DNA from: a virus
DNA length: 64,000 bases
Direction: 5' to 3' (one strand)
IMG/VR virus record: IMGVR_UViG_3300033978_000477
Coordinates: 1-64,000 of that record
Each line of letters begins with the position of its first letter. Within the stretch, counting starts at the first letter, position 1. Under the pieces are notes generated by a model. It was not told the DNA's origin and did no database searches. It saw nothing but the letters and a program-made list of their open reading frames with translations. The position numbers were made by a program, and so were the translations under genes. Positions 34,060-41,731 of this stretch are shown piece by piece.

Positions 34060-35432
34060 GCGGCGTTGTCAGTCGGTGGACAGAGCAGAACATCGACATC
34101 CTCATCGCATGCGTTCGTGGCGCAAAGACCATGGGCGAGGCGCTCATTCATGCGTCAGCAGCCCTTGGCTTTGAGGTGACGTTCCCCGGTGCGGCCGGTG
34201 CGCTTCGCAGGTCTCGCAAGCTTCGCATTGGATCGCTGCTCGGAAAACTGCCGACGCAGACCGATGAAGACGGCCCGCCTACGCTGCCGTCCGTCCGAGC
34301 CCCTGAGCAACTGGACCCGGAGTCCACGGTTGAGCTTGCAGCCTTCCGAGCCAGGCAAGCGGCGCGGCAGAGCGTTGCGCCGATGGCTTTCGTCCCGACG
34401 CCTCCGCCGAAGGAAGAGAAGCCCAAGCGAGAGCCCACCGTCGAAGACGACTTGGCGCTTCATCGGGCCAAGATTCGCATCTCGGATCTTGAGGATGCCA
34501 AGAAGCGTCTGCTGAAGGAACTCGACGACCACAAGGACCAGATCGCGGTGATGCGCGACCTGCGCAGCGCTCGCCCGATGGGGCCGGTGACGGCAGCCAA
34601 GAAGGTGGGCGGCAAACAGCGAACCGGAACCCCGGTGATGCTCTGCTCCGACTGGCACATCGAGGAGCCCGTCGACCCGGCCAAGGTCAACGGCATCAAC
34701 GAGTACAACCTCGACATCGCCGCGCGCTGCATCAACGACCTCGCGGACGGCTTCGAGTGGATGATGCGCGACACCCGCTACGACTGCCGATCTGCGGTAG
34801 TGTGGCTCGGGGGTGACCTCTTCAGTGGATACATTCACGAAGAACTGACCGAGGGTAACTTCCTCTCACCGACGCAAGCGGTGCTCTGGCTGCAAGACCG
34901 CATCGAGGCGATGCTGAGGAAGATCGCGGCGACCTGCCCGAACCTCGAACGCATCATCGTTCCTTGCAACGATGGCAACCATGGGCGGATGACGCACAAG
35001 ATCCGAGTCAGCACTCGGACAGCGAACAGCCTCGAATGGTTGATGTACCAGAACCTCGCGGTTCGGATGCGAGACGATCCTCGCTTCGAGTTCCAGATTG
35101 CCGAAGGGGAGTGGACGTTCCTCGACCTGTACGGCGACAAGCTCGCCTTCACCCATGGCGACTCGTTCAGCTACGGCGGCGGCGTCGGAGGCATCTCTAT
35201 CCCCATCCGCCGCGGCGTTGCTCGGCAGTTCGCTGGGCAGAAGATCGCCAAGGTTTGCATGGGGCACTTCCACCAGCGCCAAGACTTCGGCGACATCGCG
35301 GTGAATGGCAGCTTGATAGGCCCAGGGCCCTACTCGATGCGCATCCACGCAGCTCCAGAGCCGCGACAGCAACACTGGTTCCTCTGGGACAGTGAACGCG
35401 GGCAGGCATTGAGCGCTCCCATGTGGCTTTGA
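34056..35432 (+). CDS. Calcineurin-like phosphoesterase (Mre11/SbcD-like)
   Basis: 458 residues. Residues 1-190 are helical and charged with an HTH-like start and a coiled-coil stretch. From 195 on, the metallophosphoesterase motifs appear in order: CSDWHI, GGDLFSG, CNDGNHGR, THGDSFSYG and GHFHQRQ. Two metal ions would be held by these Asp, His and Asn residues. It may be a nuclease or phosphatase; Mre11-like enzymes pair with SbcC-type ATPases, and this phage has one at 51.3 kb. Confidence 0.8.
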   Translation: MSGVVSRWTEQNIDILIACVRGAKTMGEALIHASAALGFEVTFPGAAGALRRSRKLRIGSLLGKLPTQTDEDGPPTLPSVRAPEQLDPESTVELAAFRARQAARQSVAPMAFVPTPPPKEEKPKREPTVEDDLALHRAKIRISDLEDAKKRLLKELDDHKDQIAVMRDLRSARPMGPVTAAKKVGGKQRTGTPVMLCSDWHIEEPVDPAKVNGINEYNLDIAARCINDLADGFEWMMRDTRYDCRSAVVWLGGDLFSGYIHEELTEGNFLSPTQAVLWLQDRIEAMLRKIAATCPNLERIIVPCNDGNHGRMTHKIRVSTRTANSLEWLMYQNLAVRMRDDPRFEFQIAEGEWTFLDLYGDKLAFTHGDSFSYGGGVGGISIPIRRGVARQFAGQKIAKVCMGHFHQRQDFGDIAVNGSLIGPGPYSMRIHAAPEPRQQHWFLWDSERGQALSAPMWL

Positions 35433-35448
35433 TTCTCACGAGACAAGA

Positions 35449-35751
35449 ATGACCCTCACCACCCTCCGCCCCGCATTCCTTCGCACCTCCCCAGATGGAT
35501 CTTGGGGCATCATCGACTCCTTCACCGACGCCCAAGGCATATCGTTCGACTGTCCCTGCTGCGGCAAGAAGCATCGAATCGTCTGCTGGTTTGACGACCG
35601 AGGAACCCCGAGCGCAATCGCGGCAGACCGTGGGAGGTGGGTTGCGTCCGGTAGCGGACTCGCAGACCTGACGTTGTCCCCATCGATCCACTTGCTCGGC
35701 GGTTGCGCTTGGCAGGGGAGTGTTACCAACGGCGAGGTCACTTCCGCGTAA
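35449..35751 (+). CDS. DUF6527-like small zinc protein
   Basis: 100 residues. DCPCCGKKHRIVCWF followed by LTLSPSIHL and CAWQGSVTNGEV matches the DUF6527 pattern found in many phages and near ubiquitin-like systems. The Cys cluster could bind zinc. It closes the rightward block and is followed by a terminator. Confidence 0.7.
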   Translation: MTLTTLRPAFLRTSPDGSWGIIDSFTDAQGISFDCPCCGKKHRIVCWFDDRGTPSAIAADRGRWVASGSGLADLTLSPSIHLLGGCAWQGSVTNGEVTSA

Positions 35752-35787
35752 GACTTTCAGCGCGCATCGTCCAGCGCACAAAACAAG

Positions 35788-35821
35788 AAGGCCGCAGGCT
35801 CCGAGAGGGGTCTGCGGCCTT
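35788..35821. terminator. Bidirectional terminator between converging blocks
   Basis: AAGGCCGCAG (35788-35797) pairs with CTGCGGCCTT (35812-35821). A-rich bases lie before it and T-rich bases (CAGCTATTTTG) after it, so it can end transcripts from both the rightward late block and the leftward gene at 35874. Confidence 0.8.
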
Positions 35822-35873
35822 CAGCTATTTTGTCTTTGGCTTGAACTGGCCCGCGGGCCAATCATCGCAATCG

Positions 35874-36455
35874 TCACTCATCGAACCCAGCGACCCCGCG
35901 AGCCCCAAGCCAGCGCTTGGCCTCCTTGGACGGGATGCTGTTGTTCGGCAGTGCTGCGATCTCCCCAGCGCGAATCAACTCCCGGACCCTCTCTGGGTGG
36001 ACGCCCGCTAGGGCAGCAAGCTCTTTCACTCGGACAGCTTGGCCGAGCATCACCGTCTGCCGCGCATTGGCTGCCAGCATGACGACGCCAATCTCGTCCG
36101 TTGCGTCCACCTCGTCAGGCAGGTCGAAGGCGCCACCTCCAAACGTCCCGCGGTCCCCAGCGCAGGAATAGAGCGCGGACATGACTTCGATGAGCGCGTC
36201 TTGGCAGCAGCCGTCATCTGGCCAGTCAGTTGCGGATCGCCCGCGCTGGGCGTAGCCCGTCAGCAGTTGGACAGTGAAGCGAAGCGTTGATGGTGCGGGC
36301 ATGCCATCGCCAGGGCCCTGGCCGTCTCCGATGACGGTCGCCCCGATGTCCATTGCGCGAGTCGCGATGAATTCAAAAACCTTGTCGTGGACCTCCTTTG
36401 CAAGCTTCTTCCCGTCGATGTCCGCGAGCCTTGGTTGCGTGGGCTTGGGTGCCAT
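35874..36455 (-). CDS. Protein with C-terminal helix-turn-helix (excisionase-like fold)
   Basis: 193 residues. The last 50 (VRVKELAALAGVHPERVREL then IRAGEIAALPNNSIPSKEA) are a MerR/HTH_17-type DNA-binding domain as in excisionases and phage regulators. Residues 1-140 are helical with four Cys and no recognised fold. Last gene of the leftward run. Could regulate late genes or help excision; unproved. Confidence 0.65.
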   Translation of the reverse strand: MAPKPTQPRLADIDGKKLAKEVHDKVFEFIATRAMDIGATVIGDGQGPGDGMPAPSTLRFTVQLLTGYAQRGRSATDWPDDGCCQDALIEVMSALYSCAGDRGTFGGGAFDLPDEVDATDEIGVVMLAANARQTVMLGQAVRVKELAALAGVHPERVRELIRAGEIAALPNNSIPSKEAKRWLGARGVAGFDE

Positions 36456-36575
36456 GTCTCTCGTCTCCGTGTATGGTTGTGATGCCCAACGCGCGCAGCG
36501 TGCATCTGCTCCGCTTCGCGCATTGAGCCATGGCCCCGGGGAAGTAGTGCTCCCGCGGGGCCGCTTTTGTTCTGA

Positions 36576-36851
36576 CTACGCCGCCGCAGTCGACTCGATG
36601 GTCTGTCGGAGGGTAGCGCTGTAGCCGTCGAACAGAACGTCTCCGCTCGCGACCATGGTAGCCAAGTAGTCCACGCCATCCGCGACACTGTCGGCGCGGT
36701 ATGCATCGACAATGCGGGCTGCAATCAGCCGCGCGTCACCCGTCGCAACGAGCACGTCGTCGTGGTTGACGTGACACGAAACGGCATCGGGGTGTTCTGC
36801 GCGGAGAGCTTCGGCAGCGGTGCCGTAGGCCAGTTCTGTTTTGCGGCTCAT
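36576..36851 (-). CDS. Small hypothetical protein
   Basis: 91 residues, MSRKTELAYGTAAEALRAEH at the start. Mixed alpha/beta, no Cys, no membrane helix. Fourth in a chain of small genes joined by start/stop overlaps (start overlaps stop of the gene upstream within GAGGTGTCCCAATGAGC). The 120 bases after it contain a GGCCCCG/CGGGGCC hairpin near 36530-36565. Confidence 0.6.
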   Translation of the reverse strand: MSRKTELAYGTAAEALRAEHPDAVSCHVNHDDVLVATGDARLIAARIVDAYRADSVADGVDYLATMVASGDVLFDGYSATLRQTIESTAAA

Positions 36852-37075
36852 TGGGACACCTCGGTGAGCAGGCCGACAATCTTCCCGGCTTGGATCTCCA
36901 CCGCGACAACGGTGCCGTCGATTGCGTCCAGCGAATCACGCACAAGCTCCGCGAGGTCTGCCTCCTGATCGCGTCGAGTGGCCGCGTCCACGGTGCCAGC
37001 CCAGGCCACTGGCCGGGAGAGGGTTCGGATCGTGTCGAGGGTGTACGTGCCCGTAACGCTGGTTCGGAGGCTCAT
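36848..37075 (-). CDS. Small hypothetical protein
   Basis: 75 residues, beta start (RTSVTGTYTLDTIRTL) and a helix RRDQEADLAELVRDSLDAID, then VVAVEIQAGKIVGLLTEVSQ. Ends in the EVSQ word shared with its neighbour because the junction DNA is repeated. Overlaps both neighbours by four bases. No family recognised. Confidence 0.6.
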   Translation of the reverse strand: MSLRTSVTGTYTLDTIRTLSRPVAWAGTVDAATRRDQEADLAELVRDSLDAIDGTVVAVEIQAGKIVGLLTEVSQ

Positions 37076-37263
37076 TGGGACACCTCGCTGATCACCACAA
37101 CGCCGGGGAACTTGGCGGCTAGGCTATCCAGTTCCTTCGACCATCCGCCGCGCGCCTCAAGCTCCCTCACCCAGACGTCAATATCTGCCTGTTGAACGCC
37201 GCTCGTGTCTGATGCGAGCTGTTCGATTTTGGCGAGAATGTCCACGCTATTCAGGCGGCTCAT
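37072..37263 (-). CDS. Small hypothetical protein
   Basis: 63 residues, helical (VDILAKIEQLASDTSG, IDVWVRELEARGGWSKELDS) with an end VVVISEVSQ. Starts MSR, as do two neighbours, owing to the repeated junction sequence. Translationally coupled on both sides. Confidence 0.6.
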   Translation of the reverse strand: MSRLNSVDILAKIEQLASDTSGVQQADIDVWVRELEARGGWSKELDSLAAKFPGVVVISEVSQ

Positions 37264-37532
37264 CGGGACACCTCATTCGAGATAGTGACAGCCCAGGCTC
37301 CCTTGCCCATGGCGTCGCCACCGACCGCGATCACCTCGTCGCCGTTGCGCAACACCGTCACCTCGTCCGTGTTGCGACGAGCAAACACCAGGCCGTACCC
37401 GTCAGCACGGAGCGAGGCTACCGCCTCGTCCACGTCCTCTTCGGTCGGGTCCCATCCGCGGCCGGCGTTGTTGCCCTGATCGTACAGGCGGGAGGCTTCA
37501 GTCATCGTGAGGTTCTTGATGTCGATAGTCAT
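37260..37532 (-). CDS. Small hypothetical protein, first of four-gene chain
   Basis: 90 residues from ATG 37532 with GGAGCAGAACG upstream. Sequence MTIDIKNLTMTEASRLYDQG, then a helix DVDEAVASLRADGY and strands VFARRNTDEVTVLRNGDEVI. It leads the coupled chain 37532 to 36576 and would be driven from the divergent region 37533-37705. Confidence 0.6.
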   Translation of the reverse strand: MTIDIKNLTMTEASRLYDQGNNAGRGWDPTEEDVDEAVASLRADGYGLVFARRNTDEVTVLRNGDEVIAVGGDAMGKGAWAVTISNEVSR

Positions 37533-37625
37533 CGTTCTGCTCCTTGTTTTTGCCGCGCCGGGTAGTGCACCGTCGCGACACCTGGAATGTGCACTGGGAT
37601 ACGGCATTGGTCAATACAGTATCAT

Positions 37626-37654
37626 GTCGATAGTTTGTAAGTCCGCGTATCGAC
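37626..37654. promoter_or_regulatory. Operator-like inverted repeat in divergent promoter region
   Basis: GTCGATA (37626-37632) and TATCGAC (37648-37654) face each other with centres 22 bp apart, two helical turns. The surrounding 37590-37680 is the most A/T-rich stretch nearby and lies between diverging genes at 37532 and 37706. A dimeric regulator, perhaps the basic protein encoded at 37706, could bind here. Confidence 0.5.
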
Positions 37655-37705
37655 AAGGGAACTATTTTCACTTGGGCCCGGCGGAAGGGCTGGTATCTCT
37701 CGGGG

Positions 37706-38107
37706 ATGCGCACTTCTCCCTTCGAATCTGCCGTCCAGTCCCTCGCTGCCGAGTTCGCCCGCGCCGTTGTCCGCGCCCTTGGGTCTATGACCCTGGACGA
37801 GATTGCCGCCGTCAGGGCGAGCGCTGGCGGGTCTCCCGTCGCGCTTGCTGCGCCCGCTGCCAAGGCGCCCAGCAAGCCCGCCAAACGCGCGCCAGGGCGT
37901 CGCAGCGCTGAGGACCTGGACGCTGCGGTCAAGGCGATTGTGGGGGCGCTACGGGGCGCCAAGGGCGGGCTCAGCAGTGAGCAGATTCAGAAGGCGCTTG
38001 GGATGACGGCGAAAGAGACGCCGCGGCCCATCGCCAAGGCCCTCGCGGCCAAGGCGATCCGCAAGCGCGGGAGCAAACGGGCTACTCGGTACTACGCTGT
38101 CGGGTGA
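37706..38107 (+). CDS. Basic DNA-binding protein with winged-helix-like C-terminus
   Basis: 133 residues, the only rightward gene in this region. Residues 45-70 are a Lys/Pro/Ala linker as in histone-like proteins; residues 75-133 (LDAAVKAIVGALRGAKGGLS then SEQIQKALGMTAKETPRPIA, ending RATRYYAVG) look like a small winged helix. An inverted repeat sits just upstream, so autoregulation is plausible. Its stop abuts the converging gene at 38108. Confidence 0.65.
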   Translation: MRTSPFESAVQSLAAEFARAVVRALGSMTLDEIAAVRASAGGSPVALAAPAAKAPSKPAKRAPGRRSAEDLDAAVKAIVGALRGAKGGLSSEQIQKALGMTAKETPRPIAKALAAKAIRKRGSKRATRYYAVG

Positions 38108-38446
38108 CTATCTTGCCCGCCGCACCCACTGGGAGATCAGTTGCCCCACGCCGATGCCCATGTTCGCCGCAATGGCCTTGAGGCTCTCCGCGTCTTCGGG
38201 TGGCAGTCGAACATAGACAGCGACCGTCGTCCGGTTTGCGTCAGCGCCAGATGGGCCGCTAGGTGAGGGCCGCTTGATGCCGTTTGCCTTGAGCCATTCC
38301 CAGAGAGAACTCGACGCCGGTGCTGTCGCGCGGAGCTGTTGCAAGCTGCACGTTGCCCATGCGTCGTCTGAGCCTTTGCGTCTGCGAGAAACGCCGACCG
38401 CGTCCACCTGGTACTCGTACACGCCGAACTCGAAACGCTCACCCAT
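38108..38446 (-). CDS. Protein with C-terminal ribbon-helix-helix-like segment
   Basis: 112 residues from ATG 38446 (GAGAGG upstream). The N-terminal half is mixed; the end VAVYVRLPPEDAESLKAIAA then GIGVGQLISQWVRR resembles a ribbon-helix-helix DNA-binding unit with a strand followed by two helices. Possible antitoxin-like or phage regulator. No partner toxin is adjacent. Confidence 0.55.
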   Translation of the reverse strand: MGERFEFGVYEYQVDAVGVSRRRKGSDDAWATCSLQQLRATAPASSSLWEWLKANGIKRPSPSGPSGADANRTTVAVYVRLPPEDAESLKAIAANMGIGVGQLISQWVRRAR

Positions 38447-38500
38447 GATTGACCTCTCGGTTGTAAGTCGGCAGCATAGCCGATGGTGGGTCCTATCCAC

Positions 38501-38896
38501 TCACCCACGGGCTCGGCCATTGCAGTGGCGCGAGCCCACTACTACCTGCGCGTCGATGTCCCAGAGACCAAGCCTGCCGAGTACCGGCACCTCGGCCACG
38601 CGCTTCACCAACTTGACGTGCCACGCGTAGAGTCCAGGAGACCAGACAATGCCAGCGGCTTGCGCGTGCGACGGCAGGAACTCCGTGCAGTCGGTCACAT
38701 CGACGATGCACATAGTCACACCGTCACTGCGCAAGCCCACAACGTCGATGGTCGGGACGTTGCGAGTGTCGGGCCTTGCCGATGAGCAGATCATCAACGG
38801 CCCGCGGTAGTGGATGCGGCGACTACGAACCTCGATGGTCTTCTTGCCGTCTCGGATGAGCGATGCCCACGGGTTCTTGACGGAGAGCGCCTTCAT
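38501..38896 (-). CDS. ASCH/PUA-like domain protein
   Basis: 131 residues from ATG 38896. MKALSVKNPWASLIRDGKKT and IEVRSRRIHYRGPLMICSSA are the classic ASCH start: a first strand, 'P.a..i..G.K..E.R'. The rest is a beta barrel ending LGLWDIDAQVV. ASCH proteins bind or process RNA or modified nucleosides. It overlaps the upstream gene (ATGA). Confidence 0.8.
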   Translation of the reverse strand: MKALSVKNPWASLIRDGKKTIEVRSRRIHYRGPLMICSSARPDTRNVPTIDVVGLRSDGVTMCIVDVTDCTEFLPSHAQAAGIVWSPGLYAWHVKLVKRVAEVPVLGRLGLWDIDAQVVVGSRHCNGRARG

Positions 38897-39222
38897 CGCA
38901 GCACCAGCTCTGCCCAGTTGTAGGTGCGCCCGGTGGCGAAGCGGTCGTAGCCACCGCAAGGTCCGCCGATGATGCCAGTGTACCGATGCATCTCCTGAGT
39001 ACGGCGAACCGGAGTCATGCGAGCAATCCAGGACCAACGCTCGACGACGTTGCCGGGCTCGCGATGCGCCACGAAGTCGGTGCCGCGCCACACCTCGCTC
39101 GCGACCTTGGCGCCATCATGAAGTCGAAGCGCTCCGCGACTGCGACGCACCCAGCGATGAGCGACCAGTACGTCCCTTGCGCCGGTGCGCGCGAGTTCGT
39201 AGCGCCTGTAGTTGCCGGTCAT
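38893..39222 (-). CDS. Hypothetical protein upstream of ASCH gene
   Basis: 109 residues from ATG 39222. Arg/Trp-rich: YRRYELARTGARDVLVAHRW, then VWRGTDFVAHREPGN and YTGIIGGPCGGYDRFATGRT. No family recognised. Four-base overlaps on both sides place it in the same unit as the ASCH gene. Confidence 0.55.
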   Translation of the reverse strand: MTGNYRRYELARTGARDVLVAHRWVRRSRGALRLHDGAKVASEVWRGTDFVAHREPGNVVERWSWIARMTPVRRTQEMHRYTGIIGGPCGGYDRFATGRTYNWAELVLR

Positions 39223-39542
39223 GACGCCACCGCCTTCATGCGCTTGCGGTCGCCGGACTTGCGGGACGCTTCCGACAGCGCAGCCGCCATCCGCGAGGCG
39301 ATGAGCCAGGCCCCGTCCCATGAGTCGAACAACTTCACCCGCACGATGTGGGTCCCGTGGCAGAACAGTTCGATGATGCGTCCCTCGTTGTTGCCGTTCT
39401 TGACGCGGACGTCGATGACGCCGTCAGCGAAGCCGGACTTGCGGATGGCCGTCACGATGTCGGGACGTTGGACGCTGACCCACTCGACGCTCAGGTTGTT
39501 GATTTGCGCCCAGCGTTCGAGGATGCGGTTGTTGATGCACAT
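39219..39542 (-). CDS. Hypothetical alpha/beta protein
   Basis: 107 residues with TAGGAGTCTC before the ATG. WAQINNLSVEWVSVQRPDIV, then a strand GVIDVRVKNGNNEGRIIELF. The leader CTGGATAGGAG is shared with the gene at 41056, suggesting a common expression signal. No family recognised. Confidence 0.55.
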   Translation of the reverse strand: MCINNRILERWAQINNLSVEWVSVQRPDIVTAIRKSGFADGVIDVRVKNGNNEGRIIELFCHGTHIVRVKLFDSWDGAWLIASRMAAALSEASRKSGDRKRMKAVAS

Positions 39543-39580
39543 GAGAGACTCCTATCCAGAAAGGTTGAGGGGGAAAGGAA

Positions 39581-39606
39581 GGGCGCTGCGTTGCAGCGCA
39601 GCGCCC
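39581..39606 (-). terminator. Leftward terminator after DUF932-like gene
   Basis: GGGCGCTGCG and CGCAGCGCCC pair over 10 bp around TTGCAG. Read leftward, TTCCTTTCC follows the stem. It ends transcripts from 41056 before the gene at 39542. Confidence 0.7.
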
Positions 39607-39622
39607 TACCGGGTGACAGAAC

Positions 39623-41056
39623 TCAGCGCGCTTCGACGTAGCGGAGCGGCTTGACGTTGTTGACCATCCAGGCCCCGACTGCGCGCTCTGCGTCGCGACG
39701 TTGCTCGGTGCCCTGGGTCTGGATGTACTTGGTCCAGCCCTGGGCGAAGTCGGCGCGGGACAAGTAGGACTCCTCGCGGCGCTCGTTGAAGAACGCGGTG
39801 GTCAGTCCCTCGATGTGGTGGTCGGTGCGGCCGGGGAGCACCGCCGAGAGTTCGCTGCTGCGGTCAGTCAGCAGCGCGCGCCAGAAGCCGGGGATGGCAT
39901 CTTCGAGGGGGACACCCGAGGGCACCTCGATTGCCTGCGCGCGCTTGGTGCCCCAAGCTTTGCAGAGTACCTCGATGGCCGCAGTGGCCGCGTCGACCAT
40001 GACTGCGACGTCGTCCAGAATCGCGCCGCGGTGGATGCGCGAGGCGCCGACGCCGTCAGCGACGTAGGTGGAGGCGTTGAGGCAGCGCAGGAGTTCGATG
40101 CCGCCGCCGCCGTCAAGGCGTCCGGTGCCGTTGTCCCGCGAGCGGAAGGACGCGAAGCCCTTGAACGCCTCGCCGACCGCTTGCTCTGCCACCGGGGTAG
40201 GGGTCCAGACCGAGGCGCGAAGCTCCCAGCCCGTCGTCGTGGGGTCGTACGCAGTGGCGCCGCGGGCATCGGCCGGCAGGGCGTCTACAAGCCGCGCCAG
40301 CGCTTCCGGGGCATCGGCGACACCGTAGGAAGGGGAGACCGCGGCGAAGATGTCCTGGAGCCCCTGAGCGGTGCGGGTGCGCAACTTGAAGCGCAGGTCA
40401 GGGCGGCGCTTCAGTTCGCGCACCATCACCTCGGCAATCGTCTCCTTGTCGTGGCGGACAGCCGCCATGTCGCGCTCGTCCTCCGGCTTGGCAAGCTCCT
40501 CGCTGACGCGCTCACGTAGACCAAGCAGGAACCCAAGGCAGGGGGACTGAAGGCGTCCGCAGATGCCGCGGAGCGCGGTCTCGGTCATGCGGAGGCCATT
40601 CATTGAAACGATGCCGTTGACGTGAACGCCGCGCGCCATGTCCGCCGCGCTCGTCTCAACGTCGACCCGCTTCTCAGCGCGAACCATCTCGATGATTTGG
40701 TGGGCCGCATCGCGGACCAGGGTCATCGCGTCGTGCTCTGCCTTGCGGGCGTTCTGAGTCTCGTAACCCTCGACCGCCATCCGGGTGCCAGTGGCGTAGA
40801 ACTGCTCCGCAGCGTTGACAGCGACGCCGCCAGCGATGAGCGCCGCCTGCTGTTGCTCGATGCGCTCCTTGGCGGCAACGTCGACCGTCTGCTCCGTCCA
40901 GGTGGAGTAGACCGGAGCGTCAACCACCGGAACGATCTGCGGGATACCGCCGCCTGCCTCGCGAACCATCGCGTCGGCGACGCTCATCGGGTCATCGGCG
41001 AGGGCAACGACCTTGGTGATGTCGTTCAGGGTGATGCTGTAGTGGGTCGCGTTCAT
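39623..41056 (-). CDS. Large hypothetical protein, weakly DUF932-like
   Basis: 477 residues, ATG 41056 with GGAGATTCCCCC upstream. The middle has AVSPSYGVADAPEALARLVD, then TTTGWELRASVWTPTPV, FRSRDNGTGRLDGGGGIELL and SRIHRGAILDDVAVMVDAA. The order 'S..Y...', a long variable part, then an 'R..H.g' helix is loosely that of DUF932 phage proteins. It is a free-standing unit with its own terminator. Function unknown; the family link is weak. Confidence 0.6.
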   Translation of the reverse strand: MNATHYSITLNDITKVVALADDPMSVADAMVREAGGGIPQIVPVVDAPVYSTWTEQTVDVAAKERIEQQQAALIAGGVAVNAAEQFYATGTRMAVEGYETQNARKAEHDAMTLVRDAAHQIIEMVRAEKRVDVETSAADMARGVHVNGIVSMNGLRMTETALRGICGRLQSPCLGFLLGLRERVSEELAKPEDERDMAAVRHDKETIAEVMVRELKRRPDLRFKLRTRTAQGLQDIFAAVSPSYGVADAPEALARLVDALPADARGATAYDPTTTGWELRASVWTPTPVAEQAVGEAFKGFASFRSRDNGTGRLDGGGGIELLRCLNASTYVADGVGASRIHRGAILDDVAVMVDAATAAIEVLCKAWGTKRAQAIEVPSGVPLEDAIPGFWRALLTDRSSELSAVLPGRTDHHIEGLTTAFFNERREESYLSRADFAQGWTKYIQTQGTEQRRDAERAVGAWMVNNVKPLRYVEAR

Positions 41057-41123
41057 GGGGGAATCTCCTATCCAGTTGTTTGGGTTGTGCGTCGCGTTGC
41101 AGCGCGCCGCGGGGTGTCGTTGT

Positions 41124-41279
41124 TCAGCGCCAGTACCCGGTGGCCTTCAGCGCGTCCTCGGCCGCGAAGTATTCGCGCCATGCCTTGTTCTGCGAAGACT
41201 TCGAGAGGTTCGCAGACTCGACGCGGCGGACGTTTGCTTGCGCTTTCTCGAACCGGCTCTTGATGTCGTCGTTGCTCAT
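41124..41279 (-). CDS. Small helical protein
   Basis: 51 residues, MSNDDIKSRFEKAQANVRRV then NKAWREYFAAEDALKATGYW. Fully helical and charged. A TTGCGC-N17-TATGTT promoter places the start of transcription at about the first base of its ATG, so it may be leaderless. Confidence 0.5.
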   Translation of the reverse strand: MSNDDIKSRFEKAQANVRRVESANLSKSSQNKAWREYFAAEDALKATGYWR

Positions 41280-41285
41280 GAGATT

Positions 41286-41314
41286 AACATACGCGCGCGG
41301 CAATCCGCGCGCAA
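41286..41314 (-). promoter_or_regulatory. Leftward promoter with palindromic spacer
   Basis: Read leftward: TTGCGC (41314-41309), 17-base spacer, TATGTT (41291-41286). The spacer and -35 contain the palindrome GCGCGCGG-ATTG-CCGCGCGC (41293-41312), a likely operator. The same -35 word is used at 57.84 kb. Confidence 0.5.
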
Positions 41315-41325
41315 GTGGATAACGC

Positions 41326-41351
41326 AAAAAAAAGACCAGTGACGGTCTTTT
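41326..41351 (-). terminator. Strong leftward terminator closing the csf/cysH/SLOG operon
   Basis: Read leftward, AAAAGACC pairs with GGTCTTTT around a GTCACT loop and the T-run continues to eight T. It lies 20 bases after the SLOG gene and marks the operon end. Confidence 0.9.
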
Positions 41352-41371
41352 CTGCGGGAAACGCGATGCTT

Positions 41372-41731
41372 TTAGTTGAGCATGTCGACGGCGTCGACAA
41401 CCTCGACGCCAGCCGCACGCGCCCTCGCGACCATGTCCGCAGTCCCGCGTCCACCAGGGAACGCGACTACGAGGTCGGGCTTCTCCCGCTCCAGCATCAG
41501 CGCGTTGCGGATGGGTCCTGCTGCCCGACCGTGCGTCTTCCAGTCGGCATGGTAGGCGACGCATTGGTGTCCGTTCTCCCGCGCCCAGCGGGCCGCCAGC
41601 GCGTCAGCGCCAGTGGCTCCGCCGTGGACGATGCGGAGGTCACCGTGGAACGCGTGTAGCGTGTTCAGCGTGTCTCTGACGCGGTGCCAGTCTGAGTAGT
41701 CGCGTCCGCCGCAAACGAGGATGGTGGTCAC
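41372..41731 (-). CDS. SLOG-family nucleotide-binding protein (DUF2493, YspA-like)
   Basis: 119 residues from GTG 41731. ILVCGGRDYSDWHRVRDTL, then IVHGGATGADALAARWA, PIRNALMLEREKPDLVVAFP and GGRGTADMVARARAAG give the complete Rossmann-like SLOG fold with the GGATGAD and PGGRGT loops. SLOG proteins sense or process nucleotide-derived ligands and several act as effectors in defence systems. It overlaps the cysH-like gene (GTGA) and is the last gene of the CRISPR-type operon, so an accessory role there is plausible. Single SLOG genes also occur in phages without csf genes. Confidence 0.85.
   Translation of the reverse strand: MTTILVCGGRDYSDWHRVRDTLNTLHAFHGDLRIVHGGATGADALAARWARENGHQCVAYHADWKTHGRAAGPIRNALMLEREKPDLVVAFPGGRGTADMVARARAAGVEVVDAVDMLN

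Noticed and set aside
36530-36565. GGCCCCG/CGGGGCC hairpin followed by CTTTTG as a rightward terminator
   Set aside because: There is no rightward gene upstream for it to serve; the adjacent genes run leftward, and the leftward reading has no T-run.
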